Shown here: positions 11,101 through 23,156 of the stretch, in pieces
Layout: each line of letters begins with the position of its first letter
Numbering within the stretch: the stretch's first letter is position 1
Assembly: GCA_018873245.2 (NCBI GenBank)
Contig: JAEMBT020000009.1
Span: forward strand, 10,063,288-10,127,287
DNA: 64,000 bases
Origin: Archegozetes longisetosus
Lineage: Eukaryota > Arthropoda > Arachnida > Sarcoptiformes > Trhypochthoniidae
Direction of reading: 5' to 3'
Translations under genes and position numbers: made by a program
Notes under the pieces: model-generated
What the model saw: the letters and a program-made list of their open reading frames with translations, nothing else
What the model was told of the DNA's origin: nothing
The model's database searches: none

Positions 11101-11850
11101 GGGAACTTTGAGAACTCACACGAAAATTTTAATATTTTTTTTACTATGAAACATATAAATGGACTAGTTATCTCTAATTTAAGCTATATTTGAAAAGCTG
11201 AACACGATGTTATCCATCACAACTTCAGGTTAAAAGTTAGGCACATAAAAGTTTTGCGCAAGCTTTGAGCAAGTTTTGAGCACATATTATGCATAAGTTA
11301 TGCATAAGGAGAGTTTCGTGGTCCTATAGAACTTGGCTCCTAAATATGGATTCGTTTGGCGTTCCTTATAAAACCATTGAAGATTTTCTAAAACTTTTTA
11401 CTAAAAGTTTTATTATGATTCTAATATTATTCTGCTAAAAATTTATAATTTTATTGTACTAGATTTTATAGTGAAAATAAATTTTCAAAAATTCTCTTAG
11501 ATATGGCGTTTCAAGAGATCCGACATGATGTGTGAGAAAAATGAAGATCATAAGCAGAATTACATATTATTTATACAGGCTTATCAATTAATATAAGGAA
11601 TGTCAAACAAATCCATATTTAGGGACCGAGTTCTATGGGATCGTGGAACTCTCCTTATGCATAATATGTGCTCTAAACTTGCTCAAAGCTTGCGCAAGAC
11701 TTTTATATGCCTAACTTTTAACCTGAAGTTGTGATGGATAACTTCATGTTCAGCTTTTCAAATATAGCTTAAATTAAAGATAATTAGTCCATTTATACGT
11801 ATCATAGTACAAAGTGTTAAAATTTTTGTGTGAGCTTTCAAAGTTTCCTT
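11101..11850. repeat. Fold-back (inverted-repeat) element
   Basis: Two arms of about 260 bp (11,101-11,370 and 11,591-11,850) are close inverted copies, separated by about 220 bp. Matching landmarks are TTATGCATAAGGAGAGTTTC on the left and CTCCTTATGCATAATATGTG on the right, and the GTTAAAAGTTAGGCA / TGCCTAACTTTTAAC pair. There is no coding capacity, so it is a MITE or fold-back element of unknown superfamily. Confidence 0.8.
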
Positions 11851-11861
11851 GTAAGAAGAAA

Positions 11862-13070
11862 CTTTCAGTTCTGTCTCAAAAGTCTTAACCTACACTGCAT
11901 GATTTTTTATTTTTCAATGAAAGTTTAGCATCAGATACTATCGGGAGTATATATTTTGAAAAAATCATTGAAAAAGCTATAATGATAGGATTATGTGATA
12001 AAACTTGTTTGAAATGTGGCTGATCTGTAACCTATGAGTTCTTGTAATTTACTGTCATTTTGAGGAAAGGGCCTTTTCTATGATGTTATTGATTGTTCTA
12101 CATACCTTTAACTCAAAATTATCAATTTTTGGCAGAAATGAAAAATATGTCTAATTTAGAAAAGTTTTTAGTTGTTGGTATATAGTACCTTGTTGATTTA
12201 TACAATAAGAAATGATGAATGTCTATTTTTCTTGAAAACCGTGATATCTATACTAATAACGAAACTATATAACCTCAAAAGCTTTGTTGCACATCGGCTA
12301 CGATATGCGTTATTTCTAGTAAATATTGTCATATTGAGATAATGGACTAAGATCGTAGTGTAGCAGATCTGCTACACTATGCAGTGTAGGGTTAACTTCT
12401 AGTAGTTACCAGTTTAAAAATAATAGCTTGAAGTTAAATTACAACGCAAAATGCCTAGCACTAATTTTAATGTTAAGTAAATTAAATCAAATTTTAGCAT
12501 ATCTTGAGGAAGATTTGCTCATTAAACGTTTAACCACTTATAGCTTACTCTGCAGCAAATATTTACTATATGAATTGTAAAACTTTTTAAAAATAATAAC
12601 TTTTTATATTGATTTAATGAGCTTTAAAATGTTTAATAAATAACTTGTTAAAAATATTCGCTTTTATTTTGATATATATAATTGTAGTAATAAAAATGTA
12701 AAGAAATATCGTTTACATTGCAGGAATATTTTTTTAACCACTTCTTTATTAACCACATTCGTGAGTTAAGTTAAAATAATATTAAAGTATATGCTAAACA
12801 TTTAAAAACTCTCACTAGATTGACATAAAAATTTAATAATTTTAAGAAGTAAAATATTCTTATAGTAAATATTTACAATAAAGTATGCTATAAGGAGTTA
12901 AAACGTTTAGTGAGTAAATCTTTCTCAAGGTGTATGAATTTGATCCAATTTATTTGACATTAAAAATAGTGCTCAACATTTTGTATTGCGATAAAATTTT
13001 AAGTTAATTTTAAGTTATCTTTAAATTGGTAACCACTCAAAGTCAGATTTTTTTGAGACAGAACTGAGAG
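11862..13070. mobile_element. Nonautonomous element with long imperfect inverted arms
   Basis: The terminal 20 bp are inverted with one mismatch: CTTTCAGTTCTGTCTCAAAA at 11,862-11,881 and TTTTGAGACAGAACTGAGAG at 13,051-13,070. Long inner arms also pair: 12,395-12,575 with 12,855-13,045, for example around AAACGTTTAACCACTTATAG. The left arm is split by the piggyBac-like MITE at 11,889-12,391; removing that insert restores the pairing. No protein is encoded. Confidence 0.72.
11889..12391. mobile_element. piggyBac-like MITE (TTAA target duplication)
   Basis: The element is flanked on both sides by TTAA (11,885-11,888 and 12,392-12,395). The ends are CCTACACTGCAT and, reversed, CCCTACACTGCAT, that is, they start with C residues as piggyBac ends do. 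A perfect 24-bp palindrome centred on AGATCT lies just inside the right end at 12,356-12,379. The 503-bp length and absence of a frame make it a nonautonomous element. Assignment rests on the TTAA duplication and end composition. Confidence 0.7.
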
Positions 13071-14240
13071 CTTTTTCTAAGCTTGAATAGCTCTTATCCT
13101 GAAATCATTCATCAAATTAAGTAAATAAGAAATAATAACTATACTAATACTGTAGCTTACATGAATTTAAACCATAAAGTAATTGCAGCAAAATTGATGT
13201 AAGAAATCAATAAACATAAGATTAGTTTTCCAATAATATAGATTTATTCATTATGAAGTTCGGTAAATAAGTCAATTATTGCAATAACGTGAATTTTTAT
13301 TACTGTCTTTCTATCAAATTTGATTAGTTCTTGTCATGAAATTATTGAATGACTATTAATAAAATAATAGTAAAATTCAATAATATTCTCACATCTTTTA
13401 ATGTCATTTCGAAGAGCTTTAATTACTATATTTATATATTTATCATGTTTGATAAGATTATTAAAACTATATCACAAAATAACTTATTTTATCATTAAGA
13501 TTTTAGTTATTGAATCTATTTCTGAACTTTTTTATACCTAGTCAACAGATTTTATTTATTTATTAGATTTCATAAAAATCATAAAATGTTTAGTCAAATT
13601 TTTATGTTATGATTGTCTATTAATTGAAGATTGATCATCATTTTTACTGTAATTATTATCTAAATAATTGTTTGTTATTTTAATCCTACAAGTATGTAAT
13701 ATTTGCTCACAACAAGTTTATAAAATAATTTTAATTTTATTCTTAGTAGATAATGATTAGAATTTGTTTAAATTCAGTTTTCGCTCGAAGTACTTTACTC
13801 AATAAAAGTACATCAGCAATTATTTTAACTCATTATGAATCAAATGCAAATTTTCGATCGAAATAATATACTCGCATTAACAATTAAGTTTTTAAAAAGT
13901 TTTTAGTCATTGATGTTTTAGAAATGAGTTTGAATCACTAAACGTCGTTAATTAACTATTTATTTCTTTGCTTCAGTTCAGTATAAGATATATAAATGCA
14001 CTGGTATTGATATTTACAATGTCTTTAGGTTTAAATTTAGAACATTAGTAAATAAGGTGGTTAATGAGCTTTCGATGAGTTTTTATTGCAATAACTTTAT
14101 ACCTAAGTTTGATTATCTCTTAGCATGAAATCATTGAATGAGCATATATAAAGTAACAGTAAAACTCAATAATATTCTCATAACTTTTTTATTTCATTTT
14201 AGAGCACATCGATAACAATATTTTCAAATTTGATGTTTAT
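13071..14240. repeat. Non-coding stretch with a receptor 5'-flank repeat arm
   Basis: No gene to 13,820. From about 13,820 to 14,115 the dispersed receptor 5'-flank repeat is present (GATCGAAATAATATACTCG, then AAATAAGGTGGTTAATGAGC). It leads into the receptor pseudogene beginning at 14,255, as it does at the intact loci. Confidence 0.55.
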
Positions 14241-14254
14241 TAAGACTAAAAACT

Positions 14255-14855
14255 GAATGGCGTTGAACATAGAAAGTGATCTTGATTAGTCACAAATATT
14301 ACCTTCAGAATAGTTGGTTATTTCTGCCGGATCTCATTTATATCTCATCGGTTTATCTCTTTTCCAAAATTGATCGAATAAAAGGAACAGATTTCATAAC
14401 TTATTATTGGTTAATATTGCCAATTGGATACTTATGGTAAAATCTATCATTTCTTTAATATTACCAGATGAAAATCCTGAGTGTTTCATATTAATTCTGA
14501 ACTTCTCATGCTTTACTAATTCGAGAATTCGAGATATCTTAGTCATGATAATATTTTCCTTAACACTGGTTACACAACGGATTCAATTTAGAAGTTACAA
14601 TAATAACGAATTTCCGACTTATTTGAAACCATTTGAGATGATATCAAGGATCACTTCACCACTAAGTATTAAACTTTCGAACAAGGCCAAAATCTACAAA
14701 TTTATGAAAATAGCAAGACGAATATTCTATATTAACGATAATTTCCCTAAACCAGTGATCATAATACTTGCTTTTATTACTTACAATTTGCCGACCTTTT
14801 TCAACTACTCTCTTAAAGAATTTATTTTCTATGTATTTTCTCTGAGTTTTGACAG
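14255..14855 (+). pseudogene. Gustatory-receptor-like pseudogene, 5' half
   Basis: Starts at an ATG near 14,255 with MALNIESDLD, then in-frame stops occur at the tenth codon and twice more before 14,407. From 14,407 a frame stays open and aligns with the intact receptors: LPDENPECFILILNFSCF, LVTQRIQFRSYNNNEFPTYL, KPFEMISRITSPLSIKLSN and FIFYVFSLSF. Homology ends at about 14,855, where a mariner element begins. The second half and the last exon are missing. It is more diverged than the four main copies, so it is an older member. Confidence 0.8.
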
Positions 14856-14879
14856 CTTTCAACGTTTAAATAATTATTC

Positions 14880-15985
14880 TGCATTATTCGGGCCAGTGTT
14901 ACACCAGAAGAACACAGGGCTTCGCATGTGTTTAAGGCCACACTGCTCCTGAAATTTACGTCATGATGACTAAAATAGCTGAACTAAACGGTTATAGTGA
15001 AAGATAAGTTTATAGAATTCATAATCAATTTAAGTATGATGGACGTTTGTCAAGTTACCAAGAGCCTCATGTAGGAAGACCTTAAAAAGTAACGGCTGAA
15101 GTACACGAAGAAGCGCTAAATTTTTTTTAAAGAACAACGTAGTTGGACATCGAGTGAATTGGTTTTTCTTTTAGGCATTAGCAAAATAAGTACAGTGAGG
15201 CTATTAAAGAAACAAAGATTACGTAAAGTGGCAGCACAATGGGTACCACACAGCTTTACGTCCCAACAAAAAGAGTTAAGAGTCAATATTTCTTCAGAAC
15301 ATTATGAAAAATAACAAAGTAATCCTGATTGTTAAATAAGTTATAGCTATAGTCGAAATATGGATTAAATTTACGGCCCACTTGATGCATCACAGCCAAG
15401 GAAATGGTGCTATCCTACAGGGCAACCATAAAACGCTCTACTAATATTCTATAAAACTTGCATTGTTGCAAATGCCTTATAATTTCATTTAAGGTAAACA
15501 TATATCAGACCAGAAATAGTAAACATGAATGTGATGATGATAGCTGCATTTCACAAGGATCGAGTGGCGGATTATCAAATTCCACCCAGAAATCAAAATG
15601 TCAACAACGGGGTTTATTGTAAGTTTTTAGAAAATGTGATTCTCCCTTACGCAAAAAACAATGGATTCGGCACCCACTCATCTTGCATGGTAATTCAAAG
15701 ACACATAAACATCGAAATATCAAAACCTTCGCTAAGAGGCATAAATGGGAGGAGTTAAAATACCCCTTACAGCCCTGATTTGAACCCTTATAACCATGAC
15801 GGTATCATAAGAATGAAGAGCCCACTTAAAGGGCAAAGATTTATTAATGAGATGGATCTGAAAATCTTATGACGAAGTTATTAAAGACAAACTTACAAAG
15901 GTTCACCTTTGGCATGCGGTGCCTCCTTACAGACTGGAAACTGTCATTAAGGTTGAAAGAGAGTATCTATACAATAAGGAGCAAA
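14880..15985 (+). mobile_element. Decayed mariner, second family
   Basis: A mariner transposase can be followed across broken frames: an N-terminal block with EIYVMMTKIAELNGYS and VYRIHNQFKYDGR (14,950-15,050), a middle block EVHEEALNFF then SELVFLLGISKISTVRLLKK (15,095-15,220), WVPHSFTSQQKELRVN (15,240-15,290), AFHKDRVADYQIPPRNQNVN (15,545-15,605), and SPDLNPYNHDG with the third catalytic Asp (15,772-15,800). The second catalytic Asp appears replaced: the usual HDN reads HGN near 15,683. Many stops are present. A relative is at 47,195-47,810. Confidence 0.75.
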
Positions 15986-16215
15986 CGTGTGTTTGCCTGT
16001 CCTCCTATGCATTCGGACTGTGGACACTTTAAACTCGAAAAATTATATATTCGTAATCAGCATGACTAGGAGGCGCAGCACTGGCTATTAATTTTTCGGA
16101 AAAGAAAAAAGAATTGATTTTTTAGCAAAGATGACTATGGGATCACTGCCTAGAATCGAACCTGGAACCATCTATATAACAGAGAGCCCAATTAATTGGT
16201 TTAACCCTTTTTGAC
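15970..16215 (-). mobile_element. tRNA-derived SINE-like copy 1
   Basis: On the minus strand the segment begins with a tRNA-like head: GGGCTCTCTG as a possible A box and GGTTCGATTCTAGGCAGTG as a B box (about 16,150-16,170). It continues into a body shared with copy 2, with landmarks GCTGCGCCTCCTAGTCATG and CACAGTCCGAATGCATAGGA. Head plus shared body in two scattered copies is the definition of a SINE. No cloverleaf acceptor stem forms, so it is not a tRNA gene. Confidence 0.55.
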
Positions 16216-16639
16216 TAATTATGCACACCAGTTTTTCTAAGTGGAAAATTTAGCTAAAAAACTCGTAAAAATCATTTTTTGAGAGTTGCAGAGAAGGTTT
16301 TTGAGCAATGATTAGATGTTTATGTTTTGAGCTTTTGTTATCTTTTGTTTTGTCTGTTGAAATTATTATTAAATTGTTTAGTGGGATTTTCTGATGTAAA
16401 ATATGATAAATATCTACTAAATATTAATTTTATCAATATCTGTTTGTAACATTCATAAGAAAGAAATTATCAGTTGAGGATTGGATCAAGTTACATCATG
16501 GTTTAAGTTTCAGCACGTATTATAATTTCTTTATGAATTAGCTTTTAATCATAAAACCAAGTTAAACGAGTTTTTTGGCAAAATTTTTAAAACTAATTAA
16601 ATATCAGTTTTAGACAAAAAATTAAACCAGCTTAATGGG

Positions 16640-16870
16640 ATCTCTAATAATAAGGGAGAGATATGTATGTCTGTCCTATGCATTCGAACTGTGGGCACTT
16701 TAGACCCTAATCAATTACATATTTGTGACTAGTATGACTAGGAGGTGCAGCAATGGCTATTTGTTTTTCATAAAAGCAAATAAAAATTTTTATTTTTAGA
16801 AAACTTAACTATATCTGCCAGGGGTCAAATCTATAACCCTATATATGTATTTGAGTAGCACGTCTTTGAA
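16640..16870 (-). mobile_element. tRNA-derived SINE-like copy 2
   Basis: Second copy of the same sequence, same orientation. The head is more diverged (GATTTGACCCCTGGCAG in place of the B box); the body carries GCTGCACCTCCTAGTCATAC and CACAGTTCGAATGCATAGGA. Copies 1 and 2 are about 430 bp apart and independent of the flanking mariner. Confidence 0.5.
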
Positions 16871-17663
16871 GTTAACACATTTACAGGGTGTTGACAAATA
16901 ATTACATAATTTCAAACTCTAATATTTTTAAAATTATTCAGATTATTCAATGAAATATTTACAATAAATGAAAAAATGATAAGAATTTAAGATACAATGT
17001 GTTCAAATTGAGTGATTAGTTGGCGGCTCCTTCTTTGAACTGTTATTGGACTATTTGACTTAAGTAATATACTGTATATTCACAATAAAAATTTCCTCTT
17101 CAGTATTAAAGGTCATGATTGAGTGCGAGACATAAATAAAAAAATTGAAGTAATAGGTAAAGATTATAATTATTAATGGAGATAAAAGGCGTTGAGTTTC
17201 AAAATTCTACCTCAAATAAGTTATAATCAAAATAATCAAATGAAATCATTTAGTTCTTTGTCAAATACCATGTACTTCCGATGTATTTTAATATAATTTA
17301 AAATATTTCAATAGCTTTTTAGATAAGATTAAATTGTGTTGGGTCTGATTTTTTCAGTGAGGTTAGATTAAATTAGATTAAGTTAGATTGGATTGGGTGA
17401 TATGCAGGTTTAAATAAATATTTATAGGGTCCTTAATTTTTGAGCTTCTATTTAATGCAGGCTTTTATAATTTTATAACAAATCGTTGAAATATGAGAAA
17501 AACTATAGAAATTCATAAATGAAATAGTATTGAAAACTGAAAATATTGGTGAGTTTTTGAAAAGAAATTTTTCACGACTATCGGTGAACTGGCTATCGGT
17601 AAACAGGGTTAGGACCAACTGGATGATCCCGTTTTACTAAGGCTAGTATTATATAATCCTTAA
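16871..17663. other. Non-coding stretch
   Basis: No gene is seen. A short degenerate tandem of AGATTA/AGATTG-type units lies at about 17,358-17,400. Confidence 0.4.
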
Positions 17664-17740
17664 ATATCGTAGGTTTTTTTATAAGGGACAATTTTGACTC
17701 GGGACAAACTATTAACAAAAAAAGATACAAATATAAAGGG

Positions 17741-17777
17741 ACTGAATGTTCGATGATGAGAGCATCGAACATTCAGT
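17741..17777. repeat. Perfect 15-bp hairpin
   Basis: ACTGAATGTTCGATG at 17,741-17,755 is exactly inverted at 17,763-17,777, with a 7-base loop. It lies inside the 17,667-18,527 element. Confidence 0.85.
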
Positions 17778-17918
17778 ACTTTTATATTACCTTAATATCA
17801 ATGTAAAAAGTGTTGGTTTGAGTCTTGAGAATGAGTGGAGAATTTCATTATAAAAATATTAGATTTTATTTTCGATATATATATATTCGAAGAATTATGA
17901 AAATTAAAATCATAAAGC

Positions 17919-18075
17919 TCGCGCTCACATTGTCATCACTAGTCTCACACTCTTATTTTACCACCACTAGGCTCACGCTCGCATTTTGTCATTACTATGC
18001 TCGCGCTCTCATTTTATCATCACTGCTCGCGCTCATCTTGTCATCACTGCTCGAGCTCTCATTTTGTCATCCCTA
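17919..18075 (+). repeat. Minisatellite of about 26-30 bp units
   Basis: Five to six units of the type GCTCGCGCTCTCATTTTGTC plus ATCACT follow one another. They are richer in C than the surroundings. An open frame across the array is a by-product of the repeat and not a gene. Confidence 0.8.
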
Positions 18076-18527
18076 ATAGACTTTTACCACTACTAATCTT
18101 AGTTTTTTAAAACTTCAATTTTAACAAATTTTTAAAAATTCACATTTAACTCAATTTATTTAAGTCAAAATTATGATAAATTGAATGACTAATAAACAAA
18201 ATAAAAATAAAATCCATAAGATTTTCAGTTCTTAGAAAACACTTCTCTTAAATAAGTTTATTTTAATTAATTAAATTAAAAAACTGAACCGTTCTCGCCC
18301 TCGTTATCTTCGTCGTCATTCTCTTCTTTTTCTGAATCTTTGGCATATTTTTCAGTCAATTAAGTCAATAACACAAAATAAAAGTTTTAAAAAAATAACT
18401 GTATATAAAGCGTGGGTTTGTTTTGTCCCAAACTATTGACAACTAAATCGTGCCTTTTGTTATTGCGTCCCAAAGTTTGATACACAGCGTCCCCTATACT
18501 TGTTGTCCCTTATAAAAAAACCTACGA

Positions 18528-19640
18528 TAGCATTTTTGAATGTTAAGTACTTTAAGAAATATAACTCTGACATCTGTTTTAAGCCGAACAAATATTATTT
18601 TGTGGTATTTTGATTTGGAAATAATCTTGTAAAAAAATTAGGGAAAGAAAGTCTCTCATGTCGTTCTGAAGGCTTTAGTATCTTTGTTATGTGTTCAGAG
18701 TTTTGTAGTTTATTATTATAGTAATGTTATTTTATTTGGGTCTCTGTTCTTATATTTATGGCTTATATCTAAAATATATCACATTACTTATTATTATATA
18801 ATATCAATTCGTTTAATGATAAAAACCATGAGACTGACTTATTATGTATTATATCTATCGCTATAATACCTGTTTTATTTCTTATTCTTTGCTCAAAATC
18901 TAATAGCCTAGACATAAGGCATTTAATTAATAATTGATGTCTTATATAATTATTTTGAACTATAACACCACTTGAGTTTATTCAGTGAATAATATTAAAT
19001 TGTATTGAGTAATCTAAAATTATTGTGTTTCGATACGCGTTTATGACCTAATTTCGTCGAACATGACCACCGAAACAGAAAACGTCTTCCGATTTGACAG
19101 CATAGTTTTCTTATTTTGACCAAAATGATTTCTATTATATGAATATTTTCGTACGTATATTTTATAGTTTAAATGTAATCTTACGTAATACTATTCATGA
19201 TATGTCTTAACTATATACTAATTAATGCAATCGAGTACATAATTATTGCTACTAAAAGGGTAAACGCCTGAATATCTTTTAATAAACTTTGTAATATTAA
19301 ACAATCTAAGAGAAACCCTTAGAACAAGAAATGATCGAATCGACGAATGAATGATTTCAACAAAGGATTCGGTCTAATCGGAGTGATTCACTATTTTCAA
19401 TATCCTCTTAGTAGAAGAAAATCTTTCCAGGGGTCTCTACACTCGAGTACCGAACTTCAACTCTCCATCGAGATCGAGAGTCTCGAGTATCGAATATGTC
19501 ATTTATTTGATTAGTAATTAGTTTTGAAATTTATCAAGAGACTCACTTATCGTGAATTATTCTCATTCATATATATTTAATTACATTTGAATGTCTTCAA
19601 AATGTAGAAATAAACATTTACTTAAAGACGAAGAAAAGAC
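18528..19640. other. Non-coding stretch
   Basis: No supported gene. Short open frames here (for example 18,684-18,866) have no recognisable content. Confidence 0.4.
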
Positions 19641-19649
19641 ACAACTTTT

Positions 19650-20250
19650 CTGATTTATAACTGAAGAAGGATAAATTCAAGCAATGGCTATGAAAAGATG
19701 AGTTCGACGCAAAGTGTTTATAGTGTAAATCAAACTTTACAGTGAGATATGAATGATAGCAGCTCTGAGAAGACATTGAGATGGAAAAGAACACACGAAT
19801 AACACGAATACTACATTGAGAAGCAATACTTGGATCAATTTTTTTGTGAATAAACATTCATTTAAAGAAAAACGTGTTATCATTGGGGAAGTTGGTTTCG
19901 TTTACCACTCAATAAGACATCACCATAGTTATCTATCAGTGGAATGTTGCATGAAGTTATCATATCAACTATTTCCTGATCCTTCACCTTATAAAAAAGC
20001 TCATTGTGCACGAACTAAACTGAAGCAATTGCAAAGAATATTTCGAGTCTCTTATCAATAGAAAATAATTGAAAATGAATCTAAAACAAAAAAATTTTCT
20101 GTTTATATCGAAGCCGCAATAAAAGACAACATTAAATTGTTTCCTTTAGCTCTTCGATACATCTCTACTGACTACGGAATAGAAAACTTTGTCCTAGATT
20201 ATTATGGAGATTTAATGAATCACCTGCTATTTATAATAACATAATTAGAA
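19650..20250 (+). pseudogene. Zinc-finger / hAT-like transposase relic
   Basis: Across frames, a CxxC zinc-finger-like stretch (YCKSNFTV near 19,725) is followed by an open frame (from about 19,816) with GEVGFVYHSIRHHHSYLS and AHCARTKLKQLQRIF, then by ALRYISTDYGIENFVLDYY (20,150-20,205). This order, finger then YHT-HHxSY-like block, CARTK, and a RYF-like DDE-fold segment, is that of the widespread zinc-finger proteins related to hAT transposases. At least one in-frame stop (about 20,059) and loss of the C-terminus show decay. A 115-bp piece is repeated in the same orientation at 41,584-41,698. Confidence 0.6.
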
Positions 20251-21546
20251 TTTTGAAACTAAGTAATCTTTGAATATTGAAAATATAAGTGGTTTCTATG
20301 CAGCAGAAAGGGGTCCGGGGTCGCAGAAAGTAAGTTTCCAGTTCCCGAAAAAATTTCATGGGAAATAATAAAAACATTTCAAAAGCAAAAATAATGAGAA
20401 TTTAAGCGAAAAAAAGTTCTTACACGTGCGGATGTAACTAGTTCTAATTTAGAACAAGATGTAACACTTTAGGAAATTGTGATTAAGTAGAAACTTGTTG
20501 CCAATAGCTTCACAAAACTATTTCTTCTGAAATTAATTTTGAAAGCTTATTCATTGAAAAGTGGAATTCCGGGATCCCGTGAAATAAATTCACTCATCCC
20601 GAGAAGGCCCTTCCAATCTATCACTCAGATAACCCATCAATAAATTATGGTATTCATAAACCTGTTTCAAAATCTGAAAAATGAGAATGATTTGATACTA
20701 AAAGCCAATTTTAATATGATTCATAAGGATTTAAGAACAGATATCAAAAACATTCTACTTTCATCAATCTGAGGTGAATTATACTATACTTCAATGTAAA
20801 TAACATTTTCATACACTAGAAATAATTCTAGAAACGTTTCAGAAACTTTCTCCTCAGAAAATATTTTCTAGAAATTTCTCAACACTAGTTAACTGACAGA
20901 ATTGTCAATCAATCACTCAATATGTAACATTCAGTTACATTTGTTTGCAATAAATATGTGATGAAATTTTATTCAATTAATCCGGTTTTAAAGAGTATCA
21001 TATTGAATCAAGTAACATTTCAAAATTTAATGTAAAAAAACACAGTTATTCTAATTGACAATAAAATCAAATTTTCGCTAAATTCTCAAATTTCATTTAA
21101 CGAATCAAATGAAGGAAAACTTCAAAATTTGCAAATTATGCTAATAAATTAAAGCCTAACTTTCAGCTCAAATTACGAAATTTAAAGTTCGGTTACATAT
21201 CGTTATTATCGTTGTTACACATATAACTTATAAATATAACAAAAGTCAAACTTAATAAATCAATAAAACTTTGCAAAAGTTTTTAAACGCGATTTTAGTT
21301 ATTTAATTTTCAAACAACTAGTGCTACAGGTATGAAACCTGAGTATATTGTAGAGTATTGTCTACAGATATTGTTTGGATGTTCAATCAACAGAGCTCGA
21401 GCCTTTAGCTCGAATGCAAGCGAGAAGACGAGGTCAAACCTGACAATAGGCGATACTTACTTCAAACACTGTTAAATATACCATAATCAACAACTGTAAC
21501 GAGTACAATAGCAATTATAGAAATGGATATCATATCAAGGTGAATA

Positions 21547-22932
21547 TCATATTAGAAGTCGACGACTTTCAACATATTCTCTGATTAATACAATGAAACT
21601 TCTATGATTTTCAGCATAAAAACCATAGTCAAGGCTGTAACCTATATATAATATAAAAAGTGTTAAATTCGATATCATATTATAAATTAGTCTTACTTCA
21701 TATCCACGAAAGTAGTCTATAACAAATAGTTTCCAACAATAAAATCCAACTTTATTTTCACTCAATCTTTGAACGAATGATGAGAACTAAAAAATAATAA
21801 GATTTTTCATTAATTTAATTAGTAAATCTTTGATTGTTGTGAGTTTTACAAACTTTGATATGTGTGTCGTTAGTTAAGGACAACTTGTTAGGTGTGAACA
21901 CCATTCCCAATAATATACCATACATTCTATTAGATTGATAATAGACGGAAGAGGTACAACTTATCATTATTATCAGAGGGATCATGAACAAAAAGCACCA
22001 TAAATGAAAATCACTTTTAATAGCAAACCAGTGTTCGAGAATATGCCAATGAATAAGAACAAGTCAATTACGGCAGAGAATACAAGCCAAATCCAGAATA
22101 AATATTTCGACCAAAAATCTTTATTAAACGAGTAGATTTCCGAATAGTTTTCATCCAGAGCCTTCATTATAGCCACAGCTCTTTTGTTCGTTAACTTCGA
22201 TCTGCTTTTGGCAAAAGTTTGAATTTTCTCATTCAATTCCTTAGCTTTGATTGTCAGGTAATAACATATGAGGTAAAAGTAGAGGATATGATACAGAACA
22301 ATCAGGTAAACGCTATAAGCGGTTGAAATCAAGAGAAAATTCAGAGGAAATGCATAGAAAATGAACTGAACGAAAGAACAGTTGAGAAGGATCGGTAAAT
22401 TGTAAGTAATCAAACAAAGTATTATGGTCACTGGTTTTAAAAGGTTATCGCAGACATAGAATATTAGTTTCGCTATTTTCATGAGTTTGTAGATTCTGAC
22501 TTTGTTTGAAAGTCCAATACTTAGTGGTGAAGTACGTCCTGATATCATCTCAAATGGTCTTAAGTAAGTTGGAAAGTCGTTATTCTTATAATTTCTATAA
22601 TGAATCCATTGTGTAACCAGCGATAATATAAATATTATTATAACTAGGAGGTTAAAGTGAATTCTCACGTTCATAAAGTATGAGAAGTCGAGAATTATTA
22701 TGAAATATTCAGGATTATCTTCTGGTAATAGTAAAGTAATGATACATTTGACTATATATATTGAAGTCATTATAGTAATCAATAATGGGTTATGAAATTT
22801 GTTCCTTTTAATCGATCCGTTTGGGAAAAGAGATACACCGATGAGATATAGGTGAGATCCAGCAGAAGTGACCAACAATTCTGACGGTAATATTTGCGAT
22901 GGATCGAAAGCATTTTCTATATTGAACGCCAT
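21547..22932 (-). pseudogene. Gustatory-receptor-like gene with one-base frameshift (copy B)
   Basis: Exon 1 is 22,932-21,854 and exon 2 is 21,786-21,547, with the same GTTTGT donor and TTTTAG acceptor as the intact copies. The sequence is essentially that of the intact gene at 39,017-40,403, but the run of A at 21,990-21,994 (T on the coding strand) has five bases instead of six. This shifts the frame after FIYGAF, and the protein would end two residues later, at about residue 316 of 439, losing the last segments. A recent pseudogene, an allele of its partner, or an error in a homopolymer would all look the same. Confidence 0.8.
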
Positions 22933-23156
22933 TCAGTTTTTAGTTTTAATAACTTTCATCAAGTTTGAAAAATATATAAATATTATATTTAAAGCGCTCT
23001 GAAATGATATCAAAAGATATGAGAGTATTGTTAAGTCTTACTATTATTTTATAGATTCAACGAATCCATGATAAGAGCTAATCAATCTTATAAGAAAGAT
23101 TAGACGACTGTAGAAGTCTCAATTTTAACGAAGTTTTCTTTTATGAAATATGTATT

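Larger units (their letters stand above)
17667..18527. mobile_element. Nonautonomous element with perfect 25-26 bp ends and TA duplication
   Basis: The left end TCGTAGGTTTTTTTATAAGG continues to GGACAA at 17,691, and is exactly reversed at 18,503-18,527. TA flanks both ends. Inside are a 15-bp perfect hairpin (17,741-17,777) and a minisatellite (about 17,919-18,075). No transposase frame is present. TA duplication suggests a Tc1/mariner-type mobiliser, but that is an inference. Confidence 0.72.

Noticed and set aside
16137..16210. tRNA gene on the minus strand
   Set aside because: A B-box-like stretch is present but no acceptor stem pairs, and the sequence continues into a body shared with a second copy, which fits a SINE.
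17825..18076. Open frame across the minisatellite
   Set aside because: Created by in-phase tandem units; no domain, and inside a nonautonomous transposon.
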